Positions 1-6,705 of a DNA stretch of 64,000 nt are shown here, in pieces (position 1 is the stretch's first letter; every line of letters starts with the position of its first letter). The DNA comes from Urmitella timonensis (GTDB lineage Bacteria; Actinomycetota; Actinomycetes; Actinomycetales; Actinomycetaceae). The stretch is from contig FQLW01000006.1 in the NCBI GenBank assembly GCA_900120415.1, positions 248,001 through 312,000 of the forward strand, written 5' to 3'. Under the pieces are notes generated by a model that was given only the letters and a program-made list of their open reading frames with translations, made no database searches and was not told the DNA's origin. Both the position numbers and the translations under genes were made by a program.

Positions 1-893
1 GCAACTTTTTGATCTGCGTTGTGCAATATCCAGCGCGTAACCACTGGGAAACTCTCAGTGCTAAAACGGGTTTCAAATACCGTTCCATTCTGGCTATCCA
101 ATTCTATAATCGCTTCTTTAGTCATTTCATCGACTGCATCAGCGAAATAAACTATCTCCGGATCGAACTCTTCGGCTCCTTCCAAGGAATTAGCATCTCG
201 ATTACCGGCTCTAATATCTGCATTTATTTTCAACCAATTTTCGGTTGGTTTAACGTGCGCAGGTACTGATTCACGCAGTTTGAAGGCCTCTACAGGCAAG
301 TTTTGTGTTATTTTTCCGTTTGTCACAAACGCATAGTTCATGTGGCACATATATTGCAGAGGCATTGACGCATACTTAGACAAGTTTTGCACTCGCAGTT
401 CAATGTCAAACATAGATGAATCCTGGCGCAAAGTCACAGCCGGATTGGCTAAGTAGTGATTCCCGAAGCCTTTCAAATACTCGCAGCAAGAAACTACACG
501 AATAGCATCATTTGAAACGATTAATTTTGCCGAGTCCATGGGCGCGCACGCAAATTCTCCATGCAAAGGGTGATTGTCGCCTTCGCCGGGACAACCGGCA
601 GCGAGCAGTCCCGAATGAAAAGCAAAGCACCCGTAGGTATCCTCAATTAGGGTCGCAGGTTTTGGCTCAGAAAACATACTTTCCATACGTAGGCTGTGCC
701 CGCAAAAATTTGCATCCCATATGATTTGCCCCATGAACGGCAAAATCTCAACGTACCCGAGCGAATTATGGATGGTAAGTGAAGCAACTCCTGACGAATA
801 GGTTTTCGCGGTTACCGACCATTGCTCTGAATGAAGTATTTCTGTCTCTAGCGGTGTAAAAAGAGATTTTGTTAAATTAATTTCGTATTGCAT
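1..893 (-). CDS. DUF4432 aldose-epimerase-like protein (partial, runs off left edge)
   Basis: An open frame begins at ATG 893-891 and stays open to the window edge, giving about 297 residues without the C-terminus. The translation (start MQYEINLTKSLFTPLETEIL, then LPFMGQIIWDANFCGHSLRM and AFHSGLLAAGCPGEGDNHPL) resembles DUF4432, a beta-sandwich family related to aldose 1-epimerases. Its ATG overlaps the TAA of the upstream permease by one base (TAATG), so the two are probably translationally coupled. Salmonella deoxyribose clusters also pair a FucP-like permease (DeoP) with an epimerase-like protein (DeoX). I infer a role in converting anomers of the imported sugar. The enzymatic activity is not shown by the sequence. 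Confidence 0.8.
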   Translation of the reverse strand, partial: MQYEINLTKSLFTPLETEILHSEQWSVTAKTYSSGVASLTIHNSLGYVEILPFMGQIIWDANFCGHSLRMESMFSEPKPATLIEDTYGCFAFHSGLLAAGCPGEGDNHPLHGEFACAPMDSAKLIVSNDAIRVVSCCEYLKGFGNHYLANPAVTLRQDSSMFDIELRVQNLSKYASMPLQYMCHMNYAFVTNGKITQNLPVEAFKLRESVPAHVKPTENWLKINADIRAGNRDANSLEGAEEFDPEIVYFADAVDEMTKEAIIELDSQNGTVFETRFSTESFPVVTRWILHNADQKV

Positions 894-2296
894 TAGATTT
901 CAGCCTTTTGAGAAGTCTTGTAGGAGAAATAGAAGTACATGAATACCGCACCGAAGCAAAAGAGATTCACAGCAAAAGATACTTGCATTGAACCGGTAAG
1001 GTCAGAAACTAGCCCCTGTACTGCGGGGATAACTGCACCACCAATAATCGACATAACAATTATTGCTCCGCCAGTTTCTGTATAACGCTTATCTTTTACT
1101 GAGTCTAATGTGCGTGAGTAAATAGTTGCCCAACACGGTCCGAACAGGAACGACACCAATACCGCAGCATAAACTGCCGTCATATTGGGAACTAGGATTA
1201 CATATACTAGCGCCCCCAATCCACAAACAGAATAACCAACGAGGACGAGGTCTTGATTGAATCGAGTCATCAAGATATTTGCCAATAATTTACCCAAGAA
1301 GAATCCGATGAACGAAAAAATCATGAAGTTCGAGGCGGTTCTTTCATTAAGACCGTGATCTAGTTGTAAGGCAAGTCGAATAGTAAAAGACCAGACCGCA
1401 GTCTGCATACCGACATAAAGAAACTGGGTCAGGATACCAGCTTTAAATCTGCGATTTCCAGCTAAGTATTTCAGAGTCTCGAACACAGTTGCCTTTGTGG
1501 TCTCTTTTGCCTTGGTAACTGTTGGTTTACACTTTGGAAACTGTGTAATCATCACTAGAACCAACATCACTAGCAAAATCATTATGATTACCCGGTAGGG
1601 ATGCAAGGTACGTTGAAGCATTTCCCGAGCAAATTGTTGCGACTCGTCCGCCGAAAGGTTGGCCATCTGATTATGAAGCGCAGCACCTTCGGAAAAAATC
1701 AAGTACTTGCCCAACAAAATTCCCCCGATAGATCCCAGAGGATAGAAAGTTTGGGAAATATTTAGTCGCAGCGTGGAATATTTTTTCGGTCCAATCATAG
1801 AGGAGTAAGTATTACAGGAGGTCTCTAAGAACGATAACCCTATTGCGATTGCAAATAGAGATAGTAGGAAAACTGAATATGTTGCCATGCGGGAGGCCGG
1901 GAAAAACATCGAGCAACCGATTATATAAACACTTAGACCAACCATGATTCCTACTTTGTAGGATGTAGAGCGGATTACTCGGGAGGCGGGGATAGCAATA
2001 ATGAAATACCCACCGTAGAATGCCGACTGCACAAAAGCGGAAGCAAAGTCAGAAAGTGTGAAAACTGATTTAAACTGCGTAATTAAAATATCATTGAGAC
2101 TTGCAGCTATCCCCCACATAGGGAAGCAAATCGATAATAAGAGATACTGAAAAATAGGTGTTCGCGATAGGTATCCATCGGATAATTGCAATGCATTATC
2201 CTTTATCAGTCCTAAAGTGTTATTTGTTTGTCCTTGGGGAGTGTTTCGCTCCGGCATTAATTGATTCTTCGGTGAGTTTTTTACATCTGTACTCAT
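893..2296 (-). CDS. FucP/DeoP-like sugar:H+ symporter (MFS)
   Basis: This 467-residue major facilitator protein has about 12 membrane segments after a polar N-terminus of about 50 residues. FucP-family signatures are visible: the SLNDILITQFKSVFTLSDF stretch near residues 66-84, FVQSAFYGGYFIIAIPAS right after it, and LSFLETSCNTY near residue 160. The family imports L-fucose or, in the case of Salmonella DeoP, 2-deoxy-D-ribose, with protons. The start ATG overlaps the deoC stop by one base (TGATG) and is preceded by GGGAGAG, which fits an operon. Because deoC lies directly upstream, deoxyribose is the most likely substrate. This is inferred from context and not from specific binding residues. 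Confidence 0.88.
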   Translation of the reverse strand: MSTDVKNSPKNQLMPERNTPQGQTNNTLGLIKDNALQLSDGYLSRTPIFQYLLLSICFPMWGIAASLNDILITQFKSVFTLSDFASAFVQSAFYGGYFIIAIPASRVIRSTSYKVGIMVGLSVYIIGCSMFFPASRMATYSVFLLSLFAIAIGLSFLETSCNTYSSMIGPKKYSTLRLNISQTFYPLGSIGGILLGKYLIFSEGAALHNQMANLSADESQQFAREMLQRTLHPYRVIIMILLVMLVLVMITQFPKCKPTVTKAKETTKATVFETLKYLAGNRRFKAGILTQFLYVGMQTAVWSFTIRLALQLDHGLNERTASNFMIFSFIGFFLGKLLANILMTRFNQDLVLVGYSVCGLGALVYVILVPNMTAVYAAVLVSFLFGPCWATIYSRTLDSVKDKRYTETGGAIIVMSIIGGAVIPAVQGLVSDLTGSMQVSFAVNLFCFGAVFMYFYFSYKTSQKAEI

Positions 2297-2946
2297 CAGT
2301 TCTCTCCCAACAGTTTAATTCCGGCAGAGGCACCAATACGATTAGCTCCTGCCGAGATCATTTCATCCATGGAAGAGGAGGTTCGGATGCCTCCAGATGC
2401 TTTCACGCCCATTTTTGAGCCAACAGTTTTGCGCATAAGCTCTACTGCGTGCGTACTGGCACCGGATTGTGAGAAACCCGTGGAAGTTTTTACAAAGTCT
2501 GCGCCCGCCTCTTGTGCACATTCACATGCTTGCACAATTTCTTCATCGGTAAGTAAGCAGGTTTCCAAGATGACCTTCACTAATACTTCGGCACCCGCTG
2601 CTTGGACTACAGCAGCGATATCCCGCTGAACTGTGCACCAATCTCCGTCTTTGATTGCCCCCAGGTCTACCACCATGTCGACCTCTTGCGCACCGTCCGA
2701 AATTGCTTGGGCAGTCTCGATTTTTTTCACCTCTGTGCAATGCGCTCCGGAGGGAAATCCGATTACAGTACATACTTTAATATCACTACCAGAAAGCTCA
2801 CGCTTCGCCAGTGAAACCCTATTAGGGCTTACACACACTGACCAGAAGCCAGCAGCCTTAGCCTCATCGCAAAGCTTTCTGATTGCTTCGGTCGTAGCAT
2901 CCGGGGCAAGCAGGGTATGATCGATTAATTTTGCTTTAGTGGTCAT
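2296..2946 (-). CDS. deoC: Deoxyribose-phosphate aldolase
   Basis: A protein of 216 residues, full length for class I DeoC. It cleaves 2-deoxy-D-ribose 5-phosphate to glyceraldehyde 3-phosphate and acetaldehyde. The Schiff-base lysine is K153 in FVKTSTGFS, the second active-site lysine is K182 in VKASGGIRT, and the acidic relay residue is D90 in QEVDMVVD. I chose the ATG at 2946 over a start 27 bases upstream because GAAGGAGA lies just before it. It is the first structural gene of the operon with the FucP-like permease and the DUF4432 protein. A 16-bp palindrome about 90 bases upstream is a probable operator for the neighbouring SorC-type regulator. Confidence 0.96.
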   Translation of the reverse strand: MTTKAKLIDHTLLAPDATTEAIRKLCDEAKAAGFWSVCVSPNRVSLAKRELSGSDIKVCTVIGFPSGAHCTEVKKIETAQAISDGAQEVDMVVDLGAIKDGDWCTVQRDIAAVVQAAGAEVLVKVILETCLLTDEEIVQACECAQEAGADFVKTSTGFSQSGASTHAVELMRKTVGSKMGVKASGGIRTSSSMDEMISAGANRIGASAGIKLLGEN

Positions 2947-3037
2947 ATCTACGTCTCCTTCGACTTCGTGCAAGTTACTGATTGACTTGTCACTGGTTTC
3001 ACGCTACTTTGCGAGCTATGCATTCACACCAAATTAT

Positions 3038-3053
3038 TGGCACATATGTGCCA
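3038..3053. promoter_or_regulatory. Candidate operator: 16-bp perfect palindrome upstream of deoC
   Basis: TGGCACATATGTGCCA is a perfect palindrome in the 113-base gap between the SorC-type regulator gene and deoC. Regulators of the SorC/DeoR(Bacillus) type bind inverted repeats in front of their target operons and are released by a phosphosugar. The position suggests binding by the protein encoded at 3060-4064. No convincing -35/-10 pair was seen beside it. Confidence 0.55.
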
Positions 3054-3059
3054 TTTTAG

Positions 3060-4064
3060 TTATTTCCCCTTTTTCTTTTGAGTCAAGGCATATAGCATGC
3101 GTGCCGTTGCCGTGTCTATTACCAACCGGTTAGCATACCCCCGAATCAATGCGGCATTGATTGCACAGAGCTTATCGGCTCCTCCCGCTAAAAGGATTTT
3201 TTGCTCACTGTGCCGCAAATCTGGAAGAGAAATTCCCAGAGTGCGATTGTTGAGATCTGGCAGGCAGACTCGACCATCTGAGTCAATAAAGTGTGAACAT
3301 ACCTCACCCACTGAGTGCGCAGCTAAAAATTCTCTTTCATCCTTACTAATTAACGGACTGTGCAACAGGTTTCCCTCTGAACTAACTGACCCAACTGAAT
3401 AAAGAACGATTCGTGCTCGGCGCGCAAGCTCCATTGCTCTACTTACAGTCCCTTCTCTTTCAATCGTCAGCTTCGCACCGGCAGATTCCATAACTATTGG
3501 ATAGCCCATCATATGCACCTCTGCCTTTAAAGATTGTCGTAACTCCCGGAAACTGTTTCGCGTAGATAAATCCATGGATGGCATTTTCAAATCGCCCCCC
3601 AATTGCACTACGGTAACCCGCTGTAAATCTAGCGTGCGCAGACTTGCGGTCAATGACTGAATAGTTCGCGACCAGTAAACCCCAACCGTGTCACCATCGC
3701 GTACAAGATTCATGAATAGGTCTGCCCCCGCTTTTCCTAGAGCCTTGCGAATATCAACATCGCGCCTTCTAGGTGGCGAAACCAAACGTACTTCATCAAG
3801 TGAAAAGACGGAGCGGAGGGCATCAATCAATTCTCTGTCTTGCTCGCGTGGATCCTCTATATTGATTTTTACGAACCCGCGCCCCTTAGCATATGTAAGT
3901 AGTTTAGAAACATTCGGTCGGGAAATATGCATTATATCTGCGACTTCACTTTGGGATAACCCACTATAGTAAAGCTTAGCCACGTCCAGAGATTGCCGAT
4001 CCCTGCGGGTCATTCCCAAACGATCTTTAACTACCATAGAACTATCTAACAGCCTGACACCCAC
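3060..4064 (-). CDS. SorC-family transcriptional regulator of the deoxyribose operon
   Basis: A protein of 334 residues with an N-terminal helix-turn-helix (about residues 36-58, LSQSEVADIMHISRPNVSKL) followed by a phosphosugar-binding domain typical of the SorC family, such as Bacillus DeoR. GDTVGVYWSRTIQSL near residue 125 and ILLAGGADKLCAINAAL near residue 300 are characteristic of that domain. The long frame begins with GTG at 4064 without a clear ribosome-binding site. ATG at 4037 or 4013 could be the true start, because the residues before MTRRDRQ are not needed for the domain. It lies on the same strand directly upstream of deoC and probably represses that operon until a deoxyribose phosphate is present. 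Confidence 0.88.
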   Translation of the reverse strand: MGVRLLDSSMVVKDRLGMTRRDRQSLDVAKLYYSGLSQSEVADIMHISRPNVSKLLTYAKGRGFVKINIEDPREQDRELIDALRSVFSLDEVRLVSPPRRRDVDIRKALGKAGADLFMNLVRDGDTVGVYWSRTIQSLTASLRTLDLQRVTVVQLGGDLKMPSMDLSTRNSFRELRQSLKAEVHMMGYPIVMESAGAKLTIEREGTVSRAMELARRARIVLYSVGSVSSEGNLLHSPLISKDEREFLAAHSVGEVCSHFIDSDGRVCLPDLNNRTLGISLPDLRHSEQKILLAGGADKLCAINAALIRGYANRLVIDTATARMLYALTQKKKGK

Positions 4065-4444
4065 TCTAACTAAACCTAAAGGTCGTTGTGAATTATCTTT
4101 TTTGGTTACTTGAGGGGATTGTTTTACACCTAGGAAGTATTCGCGTAAACATAGGGAGTCTGCTGTCGGATTGGTGTATTAGCAGCTTCGGGGTGCTCCT
4201 AGTGTTTGGAGAGCGACATTTATTAGTAGTAGCGGAATGGGCTTGGCAATTATTTCCTCGCTGCGTAACGTAAGCCAAGATAAGACGTTTACCTCAGGAA
4301 ACCACGCCCCTAAAAAGTAATGAAATTATAGGTATTAACCCAGATTTTAAAGCTCACATCAGCTATTTTGTGAAAGAACTCGACCGTCTCGCGATAACAC
4401 GATTGCACTTATTAACCACTACCGCAATTCTTTCTGGCTCGACT
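4065..4444. other. Intergenic region left of the insertion sequence
   Basis: No gene is supported in these 380 bases. Short frames on both strands around 4088-4278 lack homology that I recognise and lack ribosome-binding sites. The stretch includes the promoter region of the SorC-type regulator. At 4330-4341 there is an isolated AGGTATTAACCC, the same 12 bases that end the adjacent insertion sequence. Confidence 0.5.
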
Positions 4445-4452
4445 TTATTTGC
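4445..4452. repeat. Left target-site duplication of the IS
   Basis: TTATTTGC here is repeated exactly at 5765-5772 on the other side of the element. Eight bases is the usual duplication length of the IS256 family, so the pair fixes the element ends at 4453 and 5764. Confidence 0.9.
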
Positions 4453-4471
4453 GGGTTAATACCTGAATTGT
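4453..4471. repeat. IS left terminal inverted repeat
   Basis: GGGTTAATACCTGAATTGT pairs with the right end at 5746-5764 with one mismatch, and begins immediately after the left target duplication. Confidence 0.88.
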
Positions 4472-4522
4472 GTGTATAAATTCGTTGTTTTTTGGGGTTT
4501 TATCAGGGGTTATGATGGTTTG

Positions 4523-4543
4523 AATATGCTTTGAGAGCATATT
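4523..4543 (+). promoter_or_regulatory. Hairpin over the transposase start
   Basis: AATATGCT - TTGAG - AGCATATT forms a perfect 8-bp stem whose loop holds the TTG that opens the long transposase frame. An upstream ATG within the left arm is in another frame and ends at once (ATG CTT TGA). Such structures often limit transposase translation. Alternatively, real translation may begin at GTG 4546 just after the stem. Confidence 0.45.
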
Positions 4544-5697
4544 GTGTGAAGAGTGCTTGTAATCGACCGGTTTGTGGTGTATGCGGACAAAGGCTTGTAA
4601 AGAACGGTAAGACTAGCTCTGGGCGAACCCGGTGGCGTTGCCTGTCCTGCGGGGCTTCGACAGTTAAATCACGTCCTGATATTAGCGCTAAATCCCAAGC
4701 AGACTTGTTTATAAAATGGCTGTTAGAAGGCTATTCGGTTAACCAACTCGGTCTAGCTAAAACCTCTTTTGCTACTAAAAGCGCCTGGTGTTGGCAAGTC
4801 CAGGTGCCTAAGCCCTCGGTCACTGGCGAGGTCTACAATCAGGTGCTACTTGATGGGATCTATCTTTCCTACGGCTGGTGCTTAATCACCGCTACTAACG
4901 GCAAACAGGTAATTGACTGGCAATGGTGTCAAAGAGAAAACGGACCCGCCTATCAGGCATTAATGAACCGGCTACCCGCCCCGATGGTAGTGGTAACCGA
5001 TGGCGGGGCAGGCGTCGCCAAAGCACTATGTTTGACCTGGCCTGAAAGCCGTATCCAGCACTGTCTTTTCCATATTCGGGCTAACACCATCACTGATCTA
5101 ACCCGCAAACCCAAAACTGTCGCCGGAAAAGCGCTACTAGCTCTTACCAACCAGTTATTAACCATCAAAACCCCTCAAGAGGCCGCCAACTGGATTAGAT
5201 TGCTACACCAGTGGCACCAGCTCTACCAAGACCTCATCAACGAGAAAACCTACAGCACAGGCCCCAACACTAAAACCCGCTGGTGGTGGACACACGAACG
5301 TTTAAGGAGAGCCTACAAACGACTCGAGCGCCTTTCCCGATCCGAGCACCTATTCACCTATCTAGAGCCCGAATTCGCTAACAAAAACATTGACCACACA
5401 ACCAACCAGCTAGAAGGAGGAATCAACGCCCCCATCCGCCGCCTGCTCAACACCCACCGCGGCATATCCGAGCCACACATGAAAAAAGCCATCCAATGGC
5501 TGCTCAACCAAAAATCCATAGACCCAGCCAACCCTATAAAATATCTCACCAACCAGCACAAACACCTAGACCAAGAAAAACTGGCTCAACCAATGCCACA
5601 CCCGACCAACCCGCCCCAATACGACAACGCCATCGACTACAACCCCAAATACCAAGACGGATCCCTACACATCCGCAAAGGCTGGGCAGGACACTAA
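4531..5697 (+). CDS. IS256-family transposase (IS1249 group)
   Basis: A transposase of up to 388 residues. A zinc ribbon lies at the N-terminus (C15, C18, C37, C40 in CGVCGQRL and RWRCLSCG). A DDE catalytic triad follows: D108 in QVLLDGIYLSYGW, D157 in MVVVTDGGAG, E295 in NQLEGGINAP. The C/H motif QHCLFHIRANT after the second aspartate is typical of IS256 relatives. The zinc ribbon followed by a mutator-like core is the IS1249 arrangement. The start is uncertain: the long frame opens with TTG inside a hairpin and has no good ribosome-binding site, and GTG at 4546 is an alternative. It is the only gene of the element and no frameshift is seen. Confidence 0.92.
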   Translation: MRAYCVKSACNRPVCGVCGQRLVKNGKTSSGRTRWRCLSCGASTVKSRPDISAKSQADLFIKWLLEGYSVNQLGLAKTSFATKSAWCWQVQVPKPSVTGEVYNQVLLDGIYLSYGWCLITATNGKQVIDWQWCQRENGPAYQALMNRLPAPMVVVTDGGAGVAKALCLTWPESRIQHCLFHIRANTITDLTRKPKTVAGKALLALTNQLLTIKTPQEAANWIRLLHQWHQLYQDLINEKTYSTGPNTKTRWWWTHERLRRAYKRLERLSRSEHLFTYLEPEFANKNIDHTTNQLEGGINAPIRRLLNTHRGISEPHMKKAIQWLLNQKSIDPANPIKYLTNQHKHLDQEKLAQPMPHPTNPPQYDNAIDYNPKYQDGSLHIRKGWAGH

Positions 5698-5745
5698 CCC
5701 ACCCCGACACGCCCGAAAAATACACACATTTTAGGTATTAACCCC

Positions 5746-5764
5746 ACATTTCAGGTATTAACCC
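5746..5764. repeat. IS right terminal inverted repeat
   Basis: ACATTTCAGGTATTAACCC is the reverse complement of the left terminal repeat except for one base. A second copy of the core lies at 5733-5744. Confidence 0.88.
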
Positions 5765-5772
5765 TTATTTGC
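5765..5772. repeat. Right target-site duplication of the IS
   Basis: TTATTTGC duplicates the eight bases at 4445-4452. Confidence 0.9.
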
Positions 5773-5829
5773 CGGGAAATGAGCGAACGCACGGTTAAAC
5801 ATAAGCACGGAAAGGTTTTTCGGGGTGCG

Positions 5830-5868
5830 AAAAACCCCGGGCAGTTGAGGGATACCCGGGGTTTTTCT
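5830..5868. terminator. Bidirectional intrinsic terminator
   Basis: AAAAACCCCGGG at 5830-5841 pairs perfectly with CCCGGGGTTTTT at 5855-5866, with T runs on both strands. It lies just downstream of the small exported protein gene (leftward) and also faces the insertion sequence (rightward). Confidence 0.8.
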
Positions 5869-5887
5869 TATTAGGTAGTAAGAGGAG

Positions 5888-6211
5888 CTACCCAATCATG
5901 AAGGAACGTGTAAGGCTGATAGCACCGGCAGCGCCGATGCCACCCAAGATAACGATTCCGGCGAGGGTGCCGGCGCCGCCCATACGGTCAATCGCGGAGA
6001 GATTGTTGGCCGCATAAGCTGTAGCATCAACATCGTTAGCAGCTAGGTTTCCGCTAACCTCGGTCGTGCGAGCCTGAATCTGAACGGAAGTCTGAACACC
6101 ATCATTGGACAGCCCCTCGGCAGCCTGAGCGGTGAGGACACCAGCTGGAATCAAAGCAGCAGCAGCGATTCCGCAAGCAGCTATCTTCTTGATTGAAGCC
6201 TTGTTGTTCAT
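5888..6211 (-). CDS. Small exported hypothetical protein with C-terminal hydrophobic segment
   Basis: A protein of 107 residues that I do not recognise. MNNKASIKKIAACGIAAAAL followed by IPAGVLTAQA-AEG looks like a Sec signal peptide with an AxA cleavage site near residue 31. The middle is small and Ala/Asn/Thr-rich. The end (GTLAGIVILGGIGAAGAISL then TRSFMIG) could be a single membrane segment. I chose ATG 6211 over the start 15 bases upstream because GAGGGAGACTGAA precedes it. It is transcribed alone and followed by a strong terminator. It may be a small surface or membrane-anchored peptide. No partner gene is evident nearby. Confidence 0.65.
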   Translation of the reverse strand: MNNKASIKKIAACGIAAAALIPAGVLTAQAAEGLSNDGVQTSVQIQARTTEVSGNLAANDVDATAYAANNLSAIDRMGGAGTLAGIVILGGIGAAGAISLTRSFMIG

Positions 6212-6705
6212 TTCAGTCTCCCTCACGACTTGAATTCTTTCTTGTTGGTATCAATCTTACCACCCGGTTAGATGAAGGCAAGCTAATAGCCCTTATTTTT
6301 ACGTGATGTGCGCCACAATTGCCAAAAACTTATATAGCGGAAACTATAAAAACAAGTGTCTTTACCGCTTCAACCAGGGAATATAAAGATTTTTTTATTT
6401 AGCACAATATTTTATCCCCAATACTTACCATCTGGTAAGTATTGGGGATAACCGCCAAATTTCCCTTAAAAACACCTACCTCATGACCGTTATCTAATAA
6501 CTTTCTCATCACTTCAAATCTTTTCGTGCGCTACCTCATAGAGATTCTACTTTCGTCAATCATTACTCCCACTAAGCACCAACCCCAACCAGAAACAGCA
6601 CCCCCGTAAGCCACTCCCAATAAAAAACGAGCCCGAAAACCTCAAAAAATCCGATTAGCGCTTCACTTAAACCCCGAAATCCTCCCAGCTTGATAACCTA
6701 AAACA
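6212..6705. other. AT-rich intergenic region with a 40-bp palindrome
   Basis: About 490 bases between the divergent small exported protein gene and the APH-like gene. No coding frame is supported. The one clear structure is the palindrome at 6412-6451. Promoters of both flanking genes must lie here but none stands out. Confidence 0.5.
6412..6451. repeat. 40-bp perfect inverted repeat
   Basis: The 19-base arm TTATCCCCAATACTTACCA is followed by TC and then its exact reverse complement. There is no T run after either arm, so it is not an ordinary terminator. It might be an operator, a cruciform site or the remnant of a small repeat element. Confidence 0.75.

Larger units (their letters stand above)
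4453..5764 (+). mobile_element. Complete IS256-family (IS1249-like) insertion sequence, 1312 bp
   Basis: The element is bounded by an 8-bp duplication (TTATTTGC) and by terminal inverted repeats. The left end reads GGGTTAATACCTGAATTGT and the right end, reverse-complemented, reads GGGTTAATACCTGAAATGT (18 of 19 identical). Just inside the right end, at 5733-5744, is a second copy of the AGGTATTAACCC core in the same orientation, a possible second transposase site. The single gene at 4531-5697 fills the element and has an intact DDE triad, so the copy looks potentially active. It sits in an intergenic gap and interrupts no gene that I can see. Confidence 0.93.

Noticed and set aside
4088-4278. 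Short open frames on both strands left of the IS
   Set aside because: No ribosome-binding site, no family resemblance, and they overlap the regulator promoter area.
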